Shown here piece by piece: positions 1 through 8,129 of a stretch of DNA of 34,558 bases. Position 1 is the first letter of the stretch. Each line of letters starts with the position of its first letter. Origin of the DNA: Chromera velia. Lineage: Eukaryota; Sar; Chromeraceae. The translations under genes were made by a program, and so were the position numbers. Where the stretch lies: NCBI GenBank assembly GCA_018398765.1, contig JAHBMJ010001154.1, positions 1 through 34,558 of the forward strand, in the 5' to 3' direction. The notes beneath the pieces were generated by a model, which saw nothing but the letters and a program-made list of their open reading frames with translations, searched no databases and was not told the DNA's origin.

Positions 1-630
1 CCTCCGCCTCCAACAGCACCTCCCTTTCCTCTGTCCCTCCGTATTCCCATCGCCCTTCCGACAGTCCGCTCAATCGCTGCTTCTGAAAGTCCTTTGAGCC
101 CTCCCGCGAACCCCCTTCTTTCCCTCTCACTGGGAGAAGGGGAAATGGAAGGTCCTCCTGAATCCTCCCAGAGAGGGGCTACACGAAATGAGCGACCAGA
201 AGGAGCTGTGGCTGCAAACACAGACCAGCTTGATCACGAAAGGCTGCGAGAGAACAAAGGCCTTTCACCGCTCTATGCGGTAGCAAAGGCAATCAAAGTA
301 ATGGGGGGAAAAATGACCGAAGACACAGTACACCCAGTTTTGGCAGACACCATTCTCACTCGATTCCTTCCGGAGCCATTCCACCTCAGAACCCCAGCTC
401 TAGAGAACATTTTTTCCCCTGCCACCTCTTTCCGCTCTTTGACTGACCTGGATATCAACATCTTGCTGAAGTATTGGGGTCTCAGCATGATCCCAATATC
501 TACGCAGGAGGTTCACGACACCCTCGCTCAGCCAACGACCGACCCACACACGTGCTTCGTGGTGGGGGAGGCCTGTCTCGAAGAGACGGAATGGACAGTT
601 GTGGCTCCTTCTGAAGGGGCGCAGACCTAA
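1..630 (+). CDS. Partial retroelement ORF, unknown function (5' truncated by window)
   Basis: The frame is open from base 1 with no stop until TAA at 628-630, so the N-terminus lies outside the window. The visible start is Pro-rich and low in complexity. The section from about 180 on looks more ordered, with mixed charged and hydrophobic residues. I recognise no domain. The next ORF starts at an ATG only 30 nt after this stop and in the same frame, so the two may be parts of one former polyprotein or may be translated by reinitiation. It is most likely an N-terminal Gag-region product of the copia-type element, by position only. Confidence 0.5.
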   Translation, partial: PPPPTAPPFPLSLRIPIALPTVRSIAASESPLSPPANPLLSLSLGEGEMEGPPESSQRGATRNERPEGAVAANTDQLDHERLRENKGLSPLYAVAKAIKVMGGKMTEDTVHPVLADTILTRFLPEPFHLRTPALENIFSPATSFRSLTDLDINILLKYWGLSMIPISTQEVHDTLAQPTTDPHTCFVVGEACLEETEWTVVAPSEGAQT

Positions 631-660
631 TCAGAGAGACAGGGCTGGACAGAATGGTCC

Positions 661-1308
661 ATGGGAAAAGAAAAAGAGAGAGGAGTCACAGGGTTTGATC
701 TGTTTTTCCGAGAGATAAAAAATGAAGGGACTGAAATGGCCGTCTTCTCATTCGAACGAATACAAACTTGTGAGATGCCCTCTTGCCGAGCATCTCTCCA
801 TGAAACGAACTCAAACACCCCCCGTTCTGTCTCCTACCCTGGCTGCCCTTACCTACACTTCGCTTGCACGCCCTGCCATACCAAAGCCATGTTCCCGCCC
901 CTCCGTGAACCTTCTCCTAACACTTTTTGCCCCCAGTGTAGACGCCTTCCTTCCGCAGAGATGAGCAAAGCCAAGGACTACCGCAGAGCAGTCTGGAAGA
1001 GTACGGTCCCACAGCAGACGCTGCCACCTGATCCCATCGCACTGCAAAGACGATTGATCAAATCAATCCATACAAGGATCCGATATGCTCAGTCTCACCT
1101 CACTCTCTCAGAGGTGTGGCAACTGCATGACCAGCTCGACCACTACCTTGCTGCGTGTTTACGTAGTAGGGAGTGGGAAGAGTGGGGAGAACACGACGAT
1201 GGGGAGTCAGATGGATGGGGAGCCGGAGATAAAGAATCTCCCATGAATGTGAATGGAGGCCATGCAGATGCAAACGGCCCCCAGGATCATTTAGGACCGC
1301 CCCCTTAA
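661..1308 (+). CDS. RING-like zinc-finger protein in the Gag region of the retroelement
   Basis: This ORF of 215 aa opens at an ATG. A later in-frame ATG at 736 also has a good context. Residues 37-93 carry C37-x4-C42, C62-x3-H66, C69-x2-C72 and C90-x2-C93. That is the cysteine/histidine spacing of a C3HC4 RING finger, with the first pair one step wider than usual. RING domains usually recruit E2 ubiquitin-conjugating enzymes, but nothing here shows ligase activity. After the finger comes a basic helix-like stretch (about residues 105-165) and an acidic, Gly-rich tail ending in Pro residues. The TAA at 1306-1308 is followed in the same frame, 30 nt on, by a 2A-like motif. The 3' part (984-1308) is repeated exactly at 2142-2466. 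Confidence 0.6.
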   Translation: MGKEKERGVTGFDLFFREIKNEGTEMAVFSFERIQTCEMPSCRASLHETNSNTPRSVSYPGCPYLHFACTPCHTKAMFPPLREPSPNTFCPQCRRLPSAEMSKAKDYRRAVWKSTVPQQTLPPDPIALQRRLIKSIHTRIRYAQSHLTLSEVWQLHDQLDHYLAACLRSREWEEWGEHDDGESDGWGAGDKESPMNVNGGHADANGPQDHLGPPP

Positions 1309-3298
1309 GAGGAAAATATTCCTCGATCCAGCAGCTGGGTGAGAGATCTGACAGCAGACGGGGATGTCGAACCCAACCCAGGCTGGGATGAGGAGAGTGA
1401 TTCTCAGAGTGATAAAGCCCCGGGCAACGACGCCCCTATTTCAACCCCGCTGTCTCTTCCAGAGCTAGCTCCATCCCTTACGCCTGCCTCTATGCCTCCC
1501 CTTGATGCACCGTCAGAAGTCTCGGACCTGGGCCTCTCTAACATTCCATTAAATTCCCATGCTCCCTCCGAGGCCGCCTCAGTTCCTTCAGACGACACAC
1601 TCGCTTCTTTAGAAGATCTTGAGGGAATTGAGCTTGGAGATGGAATGTATGGGGGAGGAGGATATTGGGAAAGGGACGCTGTAAACGACTTCGAGCGGGC
1701 GAGAGGGTCCGCACGAGGTTACATCCGACAACTCTATGCCACCCTCTCTGTCACTCCTGCACTCTCTGACCTCGATCTCAGCGGCCCTGTGATCCTCGGC
1801 ATCTTCTACCGATCAGGCTGGTACGACGGATCAAATGGCTTCTGGTCAGAGCAGTCGCTGACCTTCATCGACTACGCCGGTGCCCCCCAATTCCTCCCTA
1901 ATCCTCTTCCTACCTCCTGGTTTGGTTTTAACCCCTTTTTTGAAAACGTCTCTCAACTAACCCACCCACCACCAACGGCAGGTGGTTGGATCAGAGATTT
2001 AACCGAAGAAGGAATTGAGCCGAACCCCGAACATCCAAAGAGGGATGGAAGAGCAAAAGCATCGAGAAACAGGGGAAGTCAGTCATCTACTTCGAGGCCC
2101 ATTCGCATCCAGCCTTCTCAGGCCCTTCGTGAAAGTAACCNCAGAGCAGTCTGGAAGAGTACGGTCCCACAGCAGACGCTGCCACCTGATCCCATCGCAC
2201 TGCAAAGACGATTGATCAAATCAATCCATACAAGGATCCGATATGCTCAGTCTCACCTCACTCTCTCAGAGGTGTGGCAACTGCATGACCAGCTCGACCA
2301 CTACCTTGCTGCGTGTTTACGTAGTAGGGAGTGGGAAGAGTGGGGAGAACACGACGATGGGGAGTCAGATGGATGGGGAGCCGGAGATAAAGAATCTCCC
2401 ATGAATGTGAATGGAGGCCATGCAGATGCAAACGGCCCCCAGGATCATTTAGGACCGCCCCCTTAAGAGGAAAATATTCCTCGATCCAGCAGCTGGGTGA
2501 GAGATCTGACAGCAGACGGGGATGTCGAACCCAACCCAGGCTGGGATGAGGAGAGTGATTCTCAGAGTGATAAAGCCCCGGGCAACGACGCCCCTATTTC
2601 AACCCCGCTGTCTCTTCCAGAGCTAGCTCCATCCCTTACGCCTGCCTCTATGCCTCCCCTTGATGCACCGTCAGAAGTCTCGGACCTGGGCCTCTCTAAC
2701 ATTCCATTAAATTCCCATGCTCCCTCCGAGGCCGCCTCAGTTCCTTCAGACGACACACTCGCTTCTTTAGAAGATCTTGAGGGAATTGAGCTTGGAGATG
2801 GAATGTATGGGGGAGGAGGATATTGGGAAAGGGACGCTGTAAACGACTTCGAGCGGGCGAGAGGGTCCGCACGAGGTTACATCCGACAACTCTATGCCAC
2901 CCTCTCTGTCACTCCTGCACTCTCTGACCTCGATCTCAGCGGCCCTGTGATCCTCGGCATCTTCTACCGATCAGGCTGGTACGACGGATCAAATGGCTTC
3001 TGGTCAGAGCAGTCGCTGACCTTCATCGACTACGCCGGTGCCCCCCAATTCCTCCCTAATCCTCTTCCTACCTCCTGGTTTGGTTTTAACCCCTTTTTTG
3101 AAAACGTCTCTCAACTAACCCACCCACCACCAACGGCAGGTGGTTGGATCAGAGATTTAACCGAAGAAGGAATTGAGCCGAACCCCGAACATCCAAAGAG
3201 GGATGGAAGAGCAAAAGCATCGAGAAACAGGGGAAGTCAGTCATCTACTTCGAGGCCCATTCGCATCCAGCCTTCTCAGGCCCTTCGTGAAAGTAACC
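984..3298 (+). repeat. Exact tandem duplication, 1158-bp period, single N at the junction
   Basis: Bases 984-2140 recur at 2142-3298 with no difference that I can find. The two copies meet at a single N at 2141. The offset of 1158 is a multiple of three, so the reading frame is preserved through both copies. An exact repeat meeting at an N is what an assembler produces when two overlapping contigs are joined without merging the overlap. I therefore read this as a likely assembly artefact. A recent true duplication cannot be excluded. Confidence 0.9.
1339..2466 (+). pseudogene. Chimeric ORF created by the duplication (probable assembly artefact)
   Basis: This frame starts like the ORF at 2497, with the same 2A-like motif and Ser/Pro-rich region. 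At the N (2141) it switches into a second copy of the C-terminal part of the RING-like ORF and ends at the duplicated TAA (2464-2466). Its halves are each identical to sequence in the neighbouring ORFs. It should be ignored as a gene if the duplication is artefactual. The same-frame codons before 1339 run back to the TAA at 1306, and there is no ATG there; 1339 itself is a GTG. Confidence 0.7.
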
Positions 3299-4671
3299 GC
3301 AACCTCCCTCCACTGCTCGGCCCCACACCTACAATTCCTTCTGTCCCTTTCTTTGAGGTCCCCTTTCATCAAGAAACCCAAGAGACGTCACAGGCACAAA
3401 TGGAACCAATAGAGGGAGGCTTTCTTCCGAGTCCAGACGCTATCTCAGCGTTCAGACCAGTCTCATCCCCAAGACCGACAGCAGCAGCAGATCTGCTTCC
3501 AAACCCGTTTGCCCCGCCTCTACCCCAACTGTCCATCTTTTCACCTCCCCCAAACCGAATCCCTCTCTCACAATTGACCCCGAGAAGAACAGTTCAACTG
3601 TCATCTCCTCCTCGGAGACCTGTAGAGCTGAGACCTGCAAGTGCTCAGCGATCAGGAAATTACTCAGTTCGGACTGACACTTGGACAAACACAGGTTCAT
3701 CCTCTTCCTCATCTTTTGCCGGTGCTGCCATCCCAACCCAGAGTCAGCCTTCATCCTCTGTCAGAGGCCTAGGCCTAGTGCTCCGCCTCCCAAATGGAGC
3801 CGAACCTCCACTTGTGTCTGATTATGCCCCTGAAGACCCCCTTTCCGATGATGGTCAATCGGAGAGAACGACACGGGTCTTACAGAGGGCCCTGACAGAA
3901 GAACATCAGTCGAACTTCTCCTCCTCCTCGACATCCCACCCTTTTGCACCTCCCCAACCCCTTGACCCCGAAGCTTCTTCTCAGTCAACCACGTTGATGT
4001 TAGGACCAGCTGAGCAAATACAATCAGAAATACAGCCTGAGAATGGAGTGGTTGTTGGTTCTTTGAAGGAAGGCCGATCTGTCAGGCTTACTCGTAAGAG
4101 AGCCTTGCCAGCGAATGAACCTGCCAGTGGCACCGGCATGGAGGAACGTTGGCTCCTCAATATCCCCATGTTGCTGAGAAGCCTTCAACGGATGTGTACT
4201 TCTGTGCCGCGACCTAAGGCGCAGGGAGAGTACCCCATACACGTCCTCTTTGATGGTGCCACGGATGAGTGCAGGGTCGTTAGTGGGGCCACGCTGCAAA
4301 TAGAACCGAAAGACGGTGCCATTGAAGTCCCAGATCCCCTCAAGAGAATCCCTCTCAGACAACTGAAACCGTACACCCTTAAAACGACCGATGGACAGCC
4401 CCCTACCTCGGTCCCCTCTGTGGTATGGAGGCGGGCGTTGCAAAAAAAGGGATACCCCCAGTCCGCACCTTTGGCAGTCTACCCAACCAGCCACTGGCTG
4501 CCAAGTGTTGAAGACAGGGAGTTTGCGATTGTCCAACCTGCAAAAGACGGCACAGGGGATTTGGAACAACTGATTGGTTTTTTCGGTGGAAAGAACAACC
4601 TTCTGCATCTGCCAGTGGGTCGGGGGGACCAGTGTCTGTTCGATGTTGAGCGCGTGCTTGCCCCTGCATAA
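2467..4671 (+). CDS. Long Ser/Pro-rich retroelement polyprotein segment with two 2A-like motifs
   Basis: The open frame begins right after the TAA at 2464 and ends at TAA 4669-4671. There is no early ATG; GTG at 2497 starts the motif segment, so translation probably depends on readthrough, reinitiation or a later ATG. Near the start is RDLTADGDVEPNPGW, which matches the 2A core D-V/I-E-x-N-P-G but ends in Trp and not Pro. About 216 residues on (3145-3190) is a second, weaker copy, RDLTEEGIEPNPE. Between them lies an acidic region with aromatic patches, and after them a long disordered Ser/Pro/Gln-rich region. The last 200 residues are more globular and include FDGATDEC (about 4249-4272), reminiscent of a retropepsin loop but lacking the D-S/T-G triad. 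Its function is unknown, and by position it belongs to Gag. Confidence 0.6.
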   Translation, partial: EENIPRSSSWVRDLTADGDVEPNPGWDEESDSQSDKAPGNDAPISTPLSLPELAPSLTPASMPPLDAPSEVSDLGLSNIPLNSHAPSEAASVPSDDTLASLEDLEGIELGDGMYGGGGYWERDAVNDFERARGSARGYIRQLYATLSVTPALSDLDLSGPVILGIFYRSGWYDGSNGFWSEQSLTFIDYAGAPQFLPNPLPTSWFGFNPFFENVSQLTHPPPTAGGWIRDLTEEGIEPNPEHPKRDGRAKASRNRGSQSSTSRPIRIQPSQALRESNRNLPPLLGPTPTIPSVPFFEVPFHQETQETSQAQMEPIEGGFLPSPDAISAFRPVSSPRPTAAADLLPNPFAPPLPQLSIFSPPPNRIPLSQLTPRRTVQLSSPPRRPVELRPASAQRSGNYSVRTDTWTNTGSSSSSSFAGAAIPTQSQPSSSVRGLGLVLRLPNGAEPPLVSDYAPEDPLSDDGQSERTTRVLQRALTEEHQSNFSSSSTSHPFAPPQPLDPEASSQSTTLMLGPAEQIQSEIQPENGVVVGSLKEGRSVRLTRKRALPANEPASGTGMEERWLLNIPMLLRSLQRMCTSVPRPKAQGEYPIHVLFDGATDECRVVSGATLQIEPKDGAIEVPDPLKRIPLRQLKPYTLKTTDGQPPTSVPSVVWRRALQKKGYPQSAPLAVYPTSHWLPSVEDREFAIVQPAKDGTGDLEQLIGFFGGKNNLLHLPVGRGDQCLFDVERVLAPA

Positions 4672-4695
4672 GAAAATGAGGAGGCTCAAGCCATC

Positions 4696-5094
4696 ATGAC
4701 ACGTCTCCTGAAAATCTCTTTCTGCTCCCTCCCAAACAACCTCCTCAAATTCCTGCTTGAGAACGAAGGACCAAACGCCTCTGATCCCTCCCGACTGCCT
4801 TTCCACCCACCTGACAAGAGCTGGATCTTTAGTCGCGTTCACCTCTTCCATCTAGAGAGGTTTGACGAGTACCATTCAGCAGCAAGAGAGGAGATGCGTG
4901 AGCGAGGAGACATGAACCTAGATGAGGACAAACGAAAAGGATGGCTGATGAGGCACTTGACAGTGTCTTGCCTGAGCGCCTTCGCATACCTTGCAGCGCT
5001 TGCAGCCTCATCGATGAAAACCGCAGACTGCAGGTTTTTTCCTATATCGATTACAATCCATCCAACCCTGCCATTGCTCCTCCGAGTGGTCTAG
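4696..5094 (+). CDS. Short retroelement ORF overlapping the next ORF in the -1 frame
   Basis: This ATG-initiated frame of 132 aa lies 24 nt after the TAA at 4669 and in the same phase as the ORFs before it. Roughly the first 80 residues (to about 4940) are charged and protein-like. The remainder is a hydrophobic, low-quality stretch that overlaps the start of the 766-aa ORF in frame 0. I infer that only the first part is real and that translation or an ancestral gene continued into frame 0. That could be by a -1 shift in the shared open interval 4926-5091 or by a start at ATG 4941. No domain is recognised. Confidence 0.4.
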   Translation: MTRLLKISFCSLPNNLLKFLLENEGPNASDPSRLPFHPPDKSWIFSRVHLFHLERFDEYHSAAREEMRERGDMNLDEDKRKGWLMRHLTVSCLSAFAYLAALAASSMKTADCRFFPISITIHPTLPLLLRVV

Positions 5095-7241
5095 TGAGAT
5101 GGAAAGGCATTGACCCCCGTCCCACAGCCCACATCATTCTGAAAAAGCTGGACGGACCTGAATTTTTCAGATTGTGGAAAGCCACTCGAAAGTCCGGTGC
5201 TAAGATTCCGGAGAAGTGGGAGGATCTTTTCATCTCTGAAGAAAAGCATATGCGGGAGCCCCACAACTCCATCCTGGCTCTACGACATGACACTTTCAAA
5301 CCCCTGTTGAACCCAATGTATGCGAGTGCCGATGCGTGCGACATTTGTGAGGTTCAACAGTTGGACCCTCGAGCATGCCTTGGACACAACTCGTACAACT
5401 GTCTCACCAGCAGTGGACTGACCTCCTGCTGCGGACACCGGCCTGGACTCTGGTACAGTCGGAAGGATGGCACGTCTTTCCTCTGCATCTATGAACTAGA
5501 CCCCACATACACCTCCTGCTCATGTCCAGGAGGGGCAAAGTTCAGAGAGATTCGGGATGAGCCCCTTCACGGGGAACTCAGGCCCTTGCTTGAATGGTTT
5601 ATGAGGAAGCGTTTCGAGCTTGAGCCAAATGAATGGAACAAGCTTCCGTTCTCTCTAGCCACCGTGTTTCGACAGATCTTTGTCCACGTTTTTTCTGTCG
5701 CACAGAATCTAACGGAGGTACAGCAAGAGGACCGCCCTCCCAATCTGGGGTCAAAGCTCTACAAAGCGTCTTTGCTCAGGGTCGAACTCCCAGCCCAGCG
5801 GTGGCACGGAGTTCAAAAGGCAGAGCCATCTCTGTCTTTGACCAAGAATCAAAAGCACAAAGTAGCAGTAAGGCAGAGGTTGACCGAGTCCTTTATCAAA
5901 GACCTTAGACCTTCGATCAGGCTGTCTCTGAGCGACCTGCATGTCCCGACTCGGGTTCACCCTGACGATGTTCAGGCCGCGGCCCCTCCTCACCCAGGGG
6001 TAGCCGACACCAGATTGCAGTTGGTCTCAGAAGAGCCCGCTGTTCCTTTCAACTTCAAAGAGGAAACGGAAATAGGCCATAATTTCCTCCTTCTTGAGGC
6101 CCTCTATCAAGGAAAATGGGACAGGCTCATGGAAGGGCAGATGGCGTTGACATACTGGCAATCGACTGGCAGTCAAGTTCCGTCTGCCCGGGCTCTGATT
6201 CATCTGATCTGGAAGTCGATCTTGCCAGACAGACTGAACACATTCATTTTGATTCACCCTCTTGTCTTCCTGTTCGATCTGCTGACAGACAGTAACGGAC
6301 ACCCTCCAGCTTTTCTCATCCCCATATGGCTCAGGCACACGCCCAGTGAGCCTAGGACGAAAGCATCCACCCTGCTCCCAAACTGGGTGGTCTTGATGAG
6401 GATTTGGGGGTCCGCTGTTTTTTTTCCTCCAGAAAAGCAAGCCCGGTCCAGGCTGGGAAAGGGTGGTCAGATTGATCAAGGGTCTGACGGCCTTCCCCTC
6501 CCTCAACCCTGCGAGAAAAGCTTTTATGCCTGGCTTCTTCATGAAGTTACTCAAAAGCCCAGGCAGGCTGTGCCTCCTTCCTCCTCTTCATCTACGGGTC
6601 TCTCCCTCCACCGCCCCCGCCCTCCGCATCTGATGCTACCAGCACCCTTACCCGCAGAGGAAGCGCCCTCCCGTTTATCGGCTGCGCCAAGCACGCCGCG
6701 TTCCCAATTTCTGGATCAGTGTCTGCAGTCCTTCCCCCCCCAAGAAAGAAACACCACGAGAAAGAGGCTGAGAATCCGTGATAAGCGACACTTTTTCGCC
6801 TGTCTCCAGAGAATTTGCGATCGATATCATGCGCTCCACGACCCGACGGCACGTCGGGCCCAGCAGATCCGGATCCGCGTGGCAGCGGATACTGCCAGTT
6901 CCATTGATATCATGAGTGTCGATGAAGGTATCCACCTCCAACTGATCTTTAACAGGGATGGGGAGCTCCACCCAAACCCCGCCTTCTTTGCGAGAGGGGA
7001 GTTTTCGAATGAGAAACAGATGATTCAAAGAGGGGGCGCTCAATTCCCTTCACTGAGCCGTGGTCTTATCCGAATTCGGATGGATGACACTCGACTACAG
7101 ACTCTGCGCTCGTCCGGGAAGACCCTAGTCCACTTTGCCAAATTTGGTTTCCGAAACCACTTCCTCATTTTTGGTTTCAGTTGGCTCCGACGTTGCTCCT
7201 TCAATTGGAGAGAATTGGAGCCATACAGAGATGGAACCTGA
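4941..7241 (+). CDS. 766-aa Cys/His-rich retroelement protein, unknown function
   Basis: The ORF opens at ATG 4941; the frame is open from 4926. Cysteines and histidines cluster at residues 18-21 (C-x2-C) and 133-195 (C133, C136, C146, H149, C154, C163, C164, H166, C182, C193, C195), which suggests one or more zinc-binding modules. Residues about 360-500 look helical and globular. Residues 530-600 are Pro/Ser-rich and disordered. Near residue 670 is a third 2A-like string, DGELHPNPAF. The ORF stops at TGA 7239-7241, and the same frame reopens at once and runs to 8054, so this may be a nonsense mutation or a leaky stop. It fits none of the copia domains I know. It could be a captured host gene or an unusual Gag. 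Confidence 0.6.
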   Translation: MADEALDSVLPERLRIPCSACSLIDENRRLQVFSYIDYNPSNPAIAPPSGLVRWKGIDPRPTAHIILKKLDGPEFFRLWKATRKSGAKIPEKWEDLFISEEKHMREPHNSILALRHDTFKPLLNPMYASADACDICEVQQLDPRACLGHNSYNCLTSSGLTSCCGHRPGLWYSRKDGTSFLCIYELDPTYTSCSCPGGAKFREIRDEPLHGELRPLLEWFMRKRFELEPNEWNKLPFSLATVFRQIFVHVFSVAQNLTEVQQEDRPPNLGSKLYKASLLRVELPAQRWHGVQKAEPSLSLTKNQKHKVAVRQRLTESFIKDLRPSIRLSLSDLHVPTRVHPDDVQAAAPPHPGVADTRLQLVSEEPAVPFNFKEETEIGHNFLLLEALYQGKWDRLMEGQMALTYWQSTGSQVPSARALIHLIWKSILPDRLNTFILIHPLVFLFDLLTDSNGHPPAFLIPIWLRHTPSEPRTKASTLLPNWVVLMRIWGSAVFFPPEKQARSRLGKGGQIDQGSDGLPLPQPCEKSFYAWLLHEVTQKPRQAVPPSSSSSTGLSLHRPRPPHLMLPAPLPAEEAPSRLSAAPSTPRSQFLDQCLQSFPPQERNTTRKRLRIRDKRHFFACLQRICDRYHALHDPTARRAQQIRIRVAADTASSIDIMSVDEGIHLQLIFNRDGELHPNPAFFARGEFSNEKQMIQRGGAQFPSLSRGLIRIRMDDTRLQTLRSSGKTLVHFAKFGFRNHFLIFGFSWLRRCSFNWRELEPYRDGT

Positions 7242-8054
7242 CATATCGAGATCCCCCATGGAAAAAACCTTCAGGGAATTGAGATGGGATGGAGCCGCTG
7301 GCTTCTTCCCGTCGATATCGATCTGATTCACACTCGGGTCACGTCTCTCCGGATCAATGAAGCCCCCCCTGACACCCACCTTTTCCACCCCGATACCCCC
7401 CTTTTTCACCCACCCGTCTCCTCTGCATGCCGTCAAAGAAGCCCGAGGGAACGTGCCATGGATGGGACGGGTGGCAGGGCTGGAGCCCGCCCGGCAGCCT
7501 TCTCCCCCGACCCGACTCAAAAGGAATCCAGTCTCCCCGACGGGACCCTCAGTCCCCTGTCCCTCGCGGGGGACCGCGACGAGAGACCCATTTGGGCAAG
7601 GAGGACGTCCTCACCAGACGACCCCCTCAGGAGAACGAGAACAGCAGCCAGCTTCTCTCCCCCAGTGTTCCCCAGAAGCCCGTTGAAAAATTTGTTGGAG
7701 GAGAGTCGTCGGGAGGAAAGCACTCTGGGCATGCAAGAGGAAGAGCAGTATGCGGACGAGGACCAACCCAAAATCAACCCGTATCAGCAATGGGAGACGG
7801 AGCAGGACGCAACGGAGATGCAATTGGAGAAGCAGCGGGAGGAAGCTTCCCCGCCTGCCCCCGAATCTGCAGAGCCGATGCAGTTGGTGGAGCAGCAGGA
7901 GGAAGCTCCCCTGCCTGCCCCCGAATCTGCAGAACCGATGCAGTTGGTGGAGCAGCAGGAGGAAGCTCAACCGACTGCCCCCGAACCTGCAGAGCCGATG
8001 CCGATAGACGAACATCGAGAGAGCGAGGAGGAATTGGTCGATTACGACCTTTAA
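7242..8054 (+). CDS. Acidic repeat-bearing C-terminal segment of the Gag-region polyprotein
   Basis: This continues in phase from the TGA at 7239, with the first ATG at 7284, and ends at TAA 8052-8054. The middle is Pro/Ser/Arg-rich. The C-terminus holds three tandem 20-residue units rich in Glu, Gln, Pro and Ala, and closes with a strongly acidic tail (SEEELVDYDL). This tail looks like a genuine protein end, unlike the stops inside pol. A second frame (+2, 7427-8521) is also open here and becomes Lys/Arg-rich after 8220; it may be the true link into pol. No enzymatic domain is seen. Confidence 0.5.
   Translation, partial: HIEIPHGKNLQGIEMGWSRWLLPVDIDLIHTRVTSLRINEAPPDTHLFHPDTPLFHPPVSSACRQRSPRERAMDGTGGRAGARPAAFSPDPTQKESSLPDGTLSPLSLAGDRDERPIWARRTSSPDDPLRRTRTAASFSPPVFPRSPLKNLLEESRREESTLGMQEEEQYADEDQPKINPYQQWETEQDATEMQLEKQREEASPPAPESAEPMQLVEQQEEAPLPAPESAEPMQLVEQQEEAQPTAPEPAEPMPIDEHRESEEELVDYDL
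7827..8006 (+). repeat. Three tandem 60-bp coding repeats
   Basis: Units at 7827-7886, 7887-7946 and 7947-8006 share the pattern GAGCAGCAGGAGGAAGCT followed by a Pro-Ala-Pro-Glu coding stretch and an AEPMQLVEQ-like string. The period is an exact multiple of three. The third copy is the most diverged. Confidence 0.85.
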
Positions 8055-8129
8055 ATGAAACGGAAACAAGTCAACAGAATGTTTTTATTTCTCTCACTTC
8101 CTTGTCTATACCTCCACCTCCTGCATTGA

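Noticed and set aside
4024-4851. 275-aa minus-strand ORF opposite the retroelement
   Set aside because: It is antisense to a longer plus-strand frame, with no recognisable domain and an Arg/Gly-rich shadow composition.
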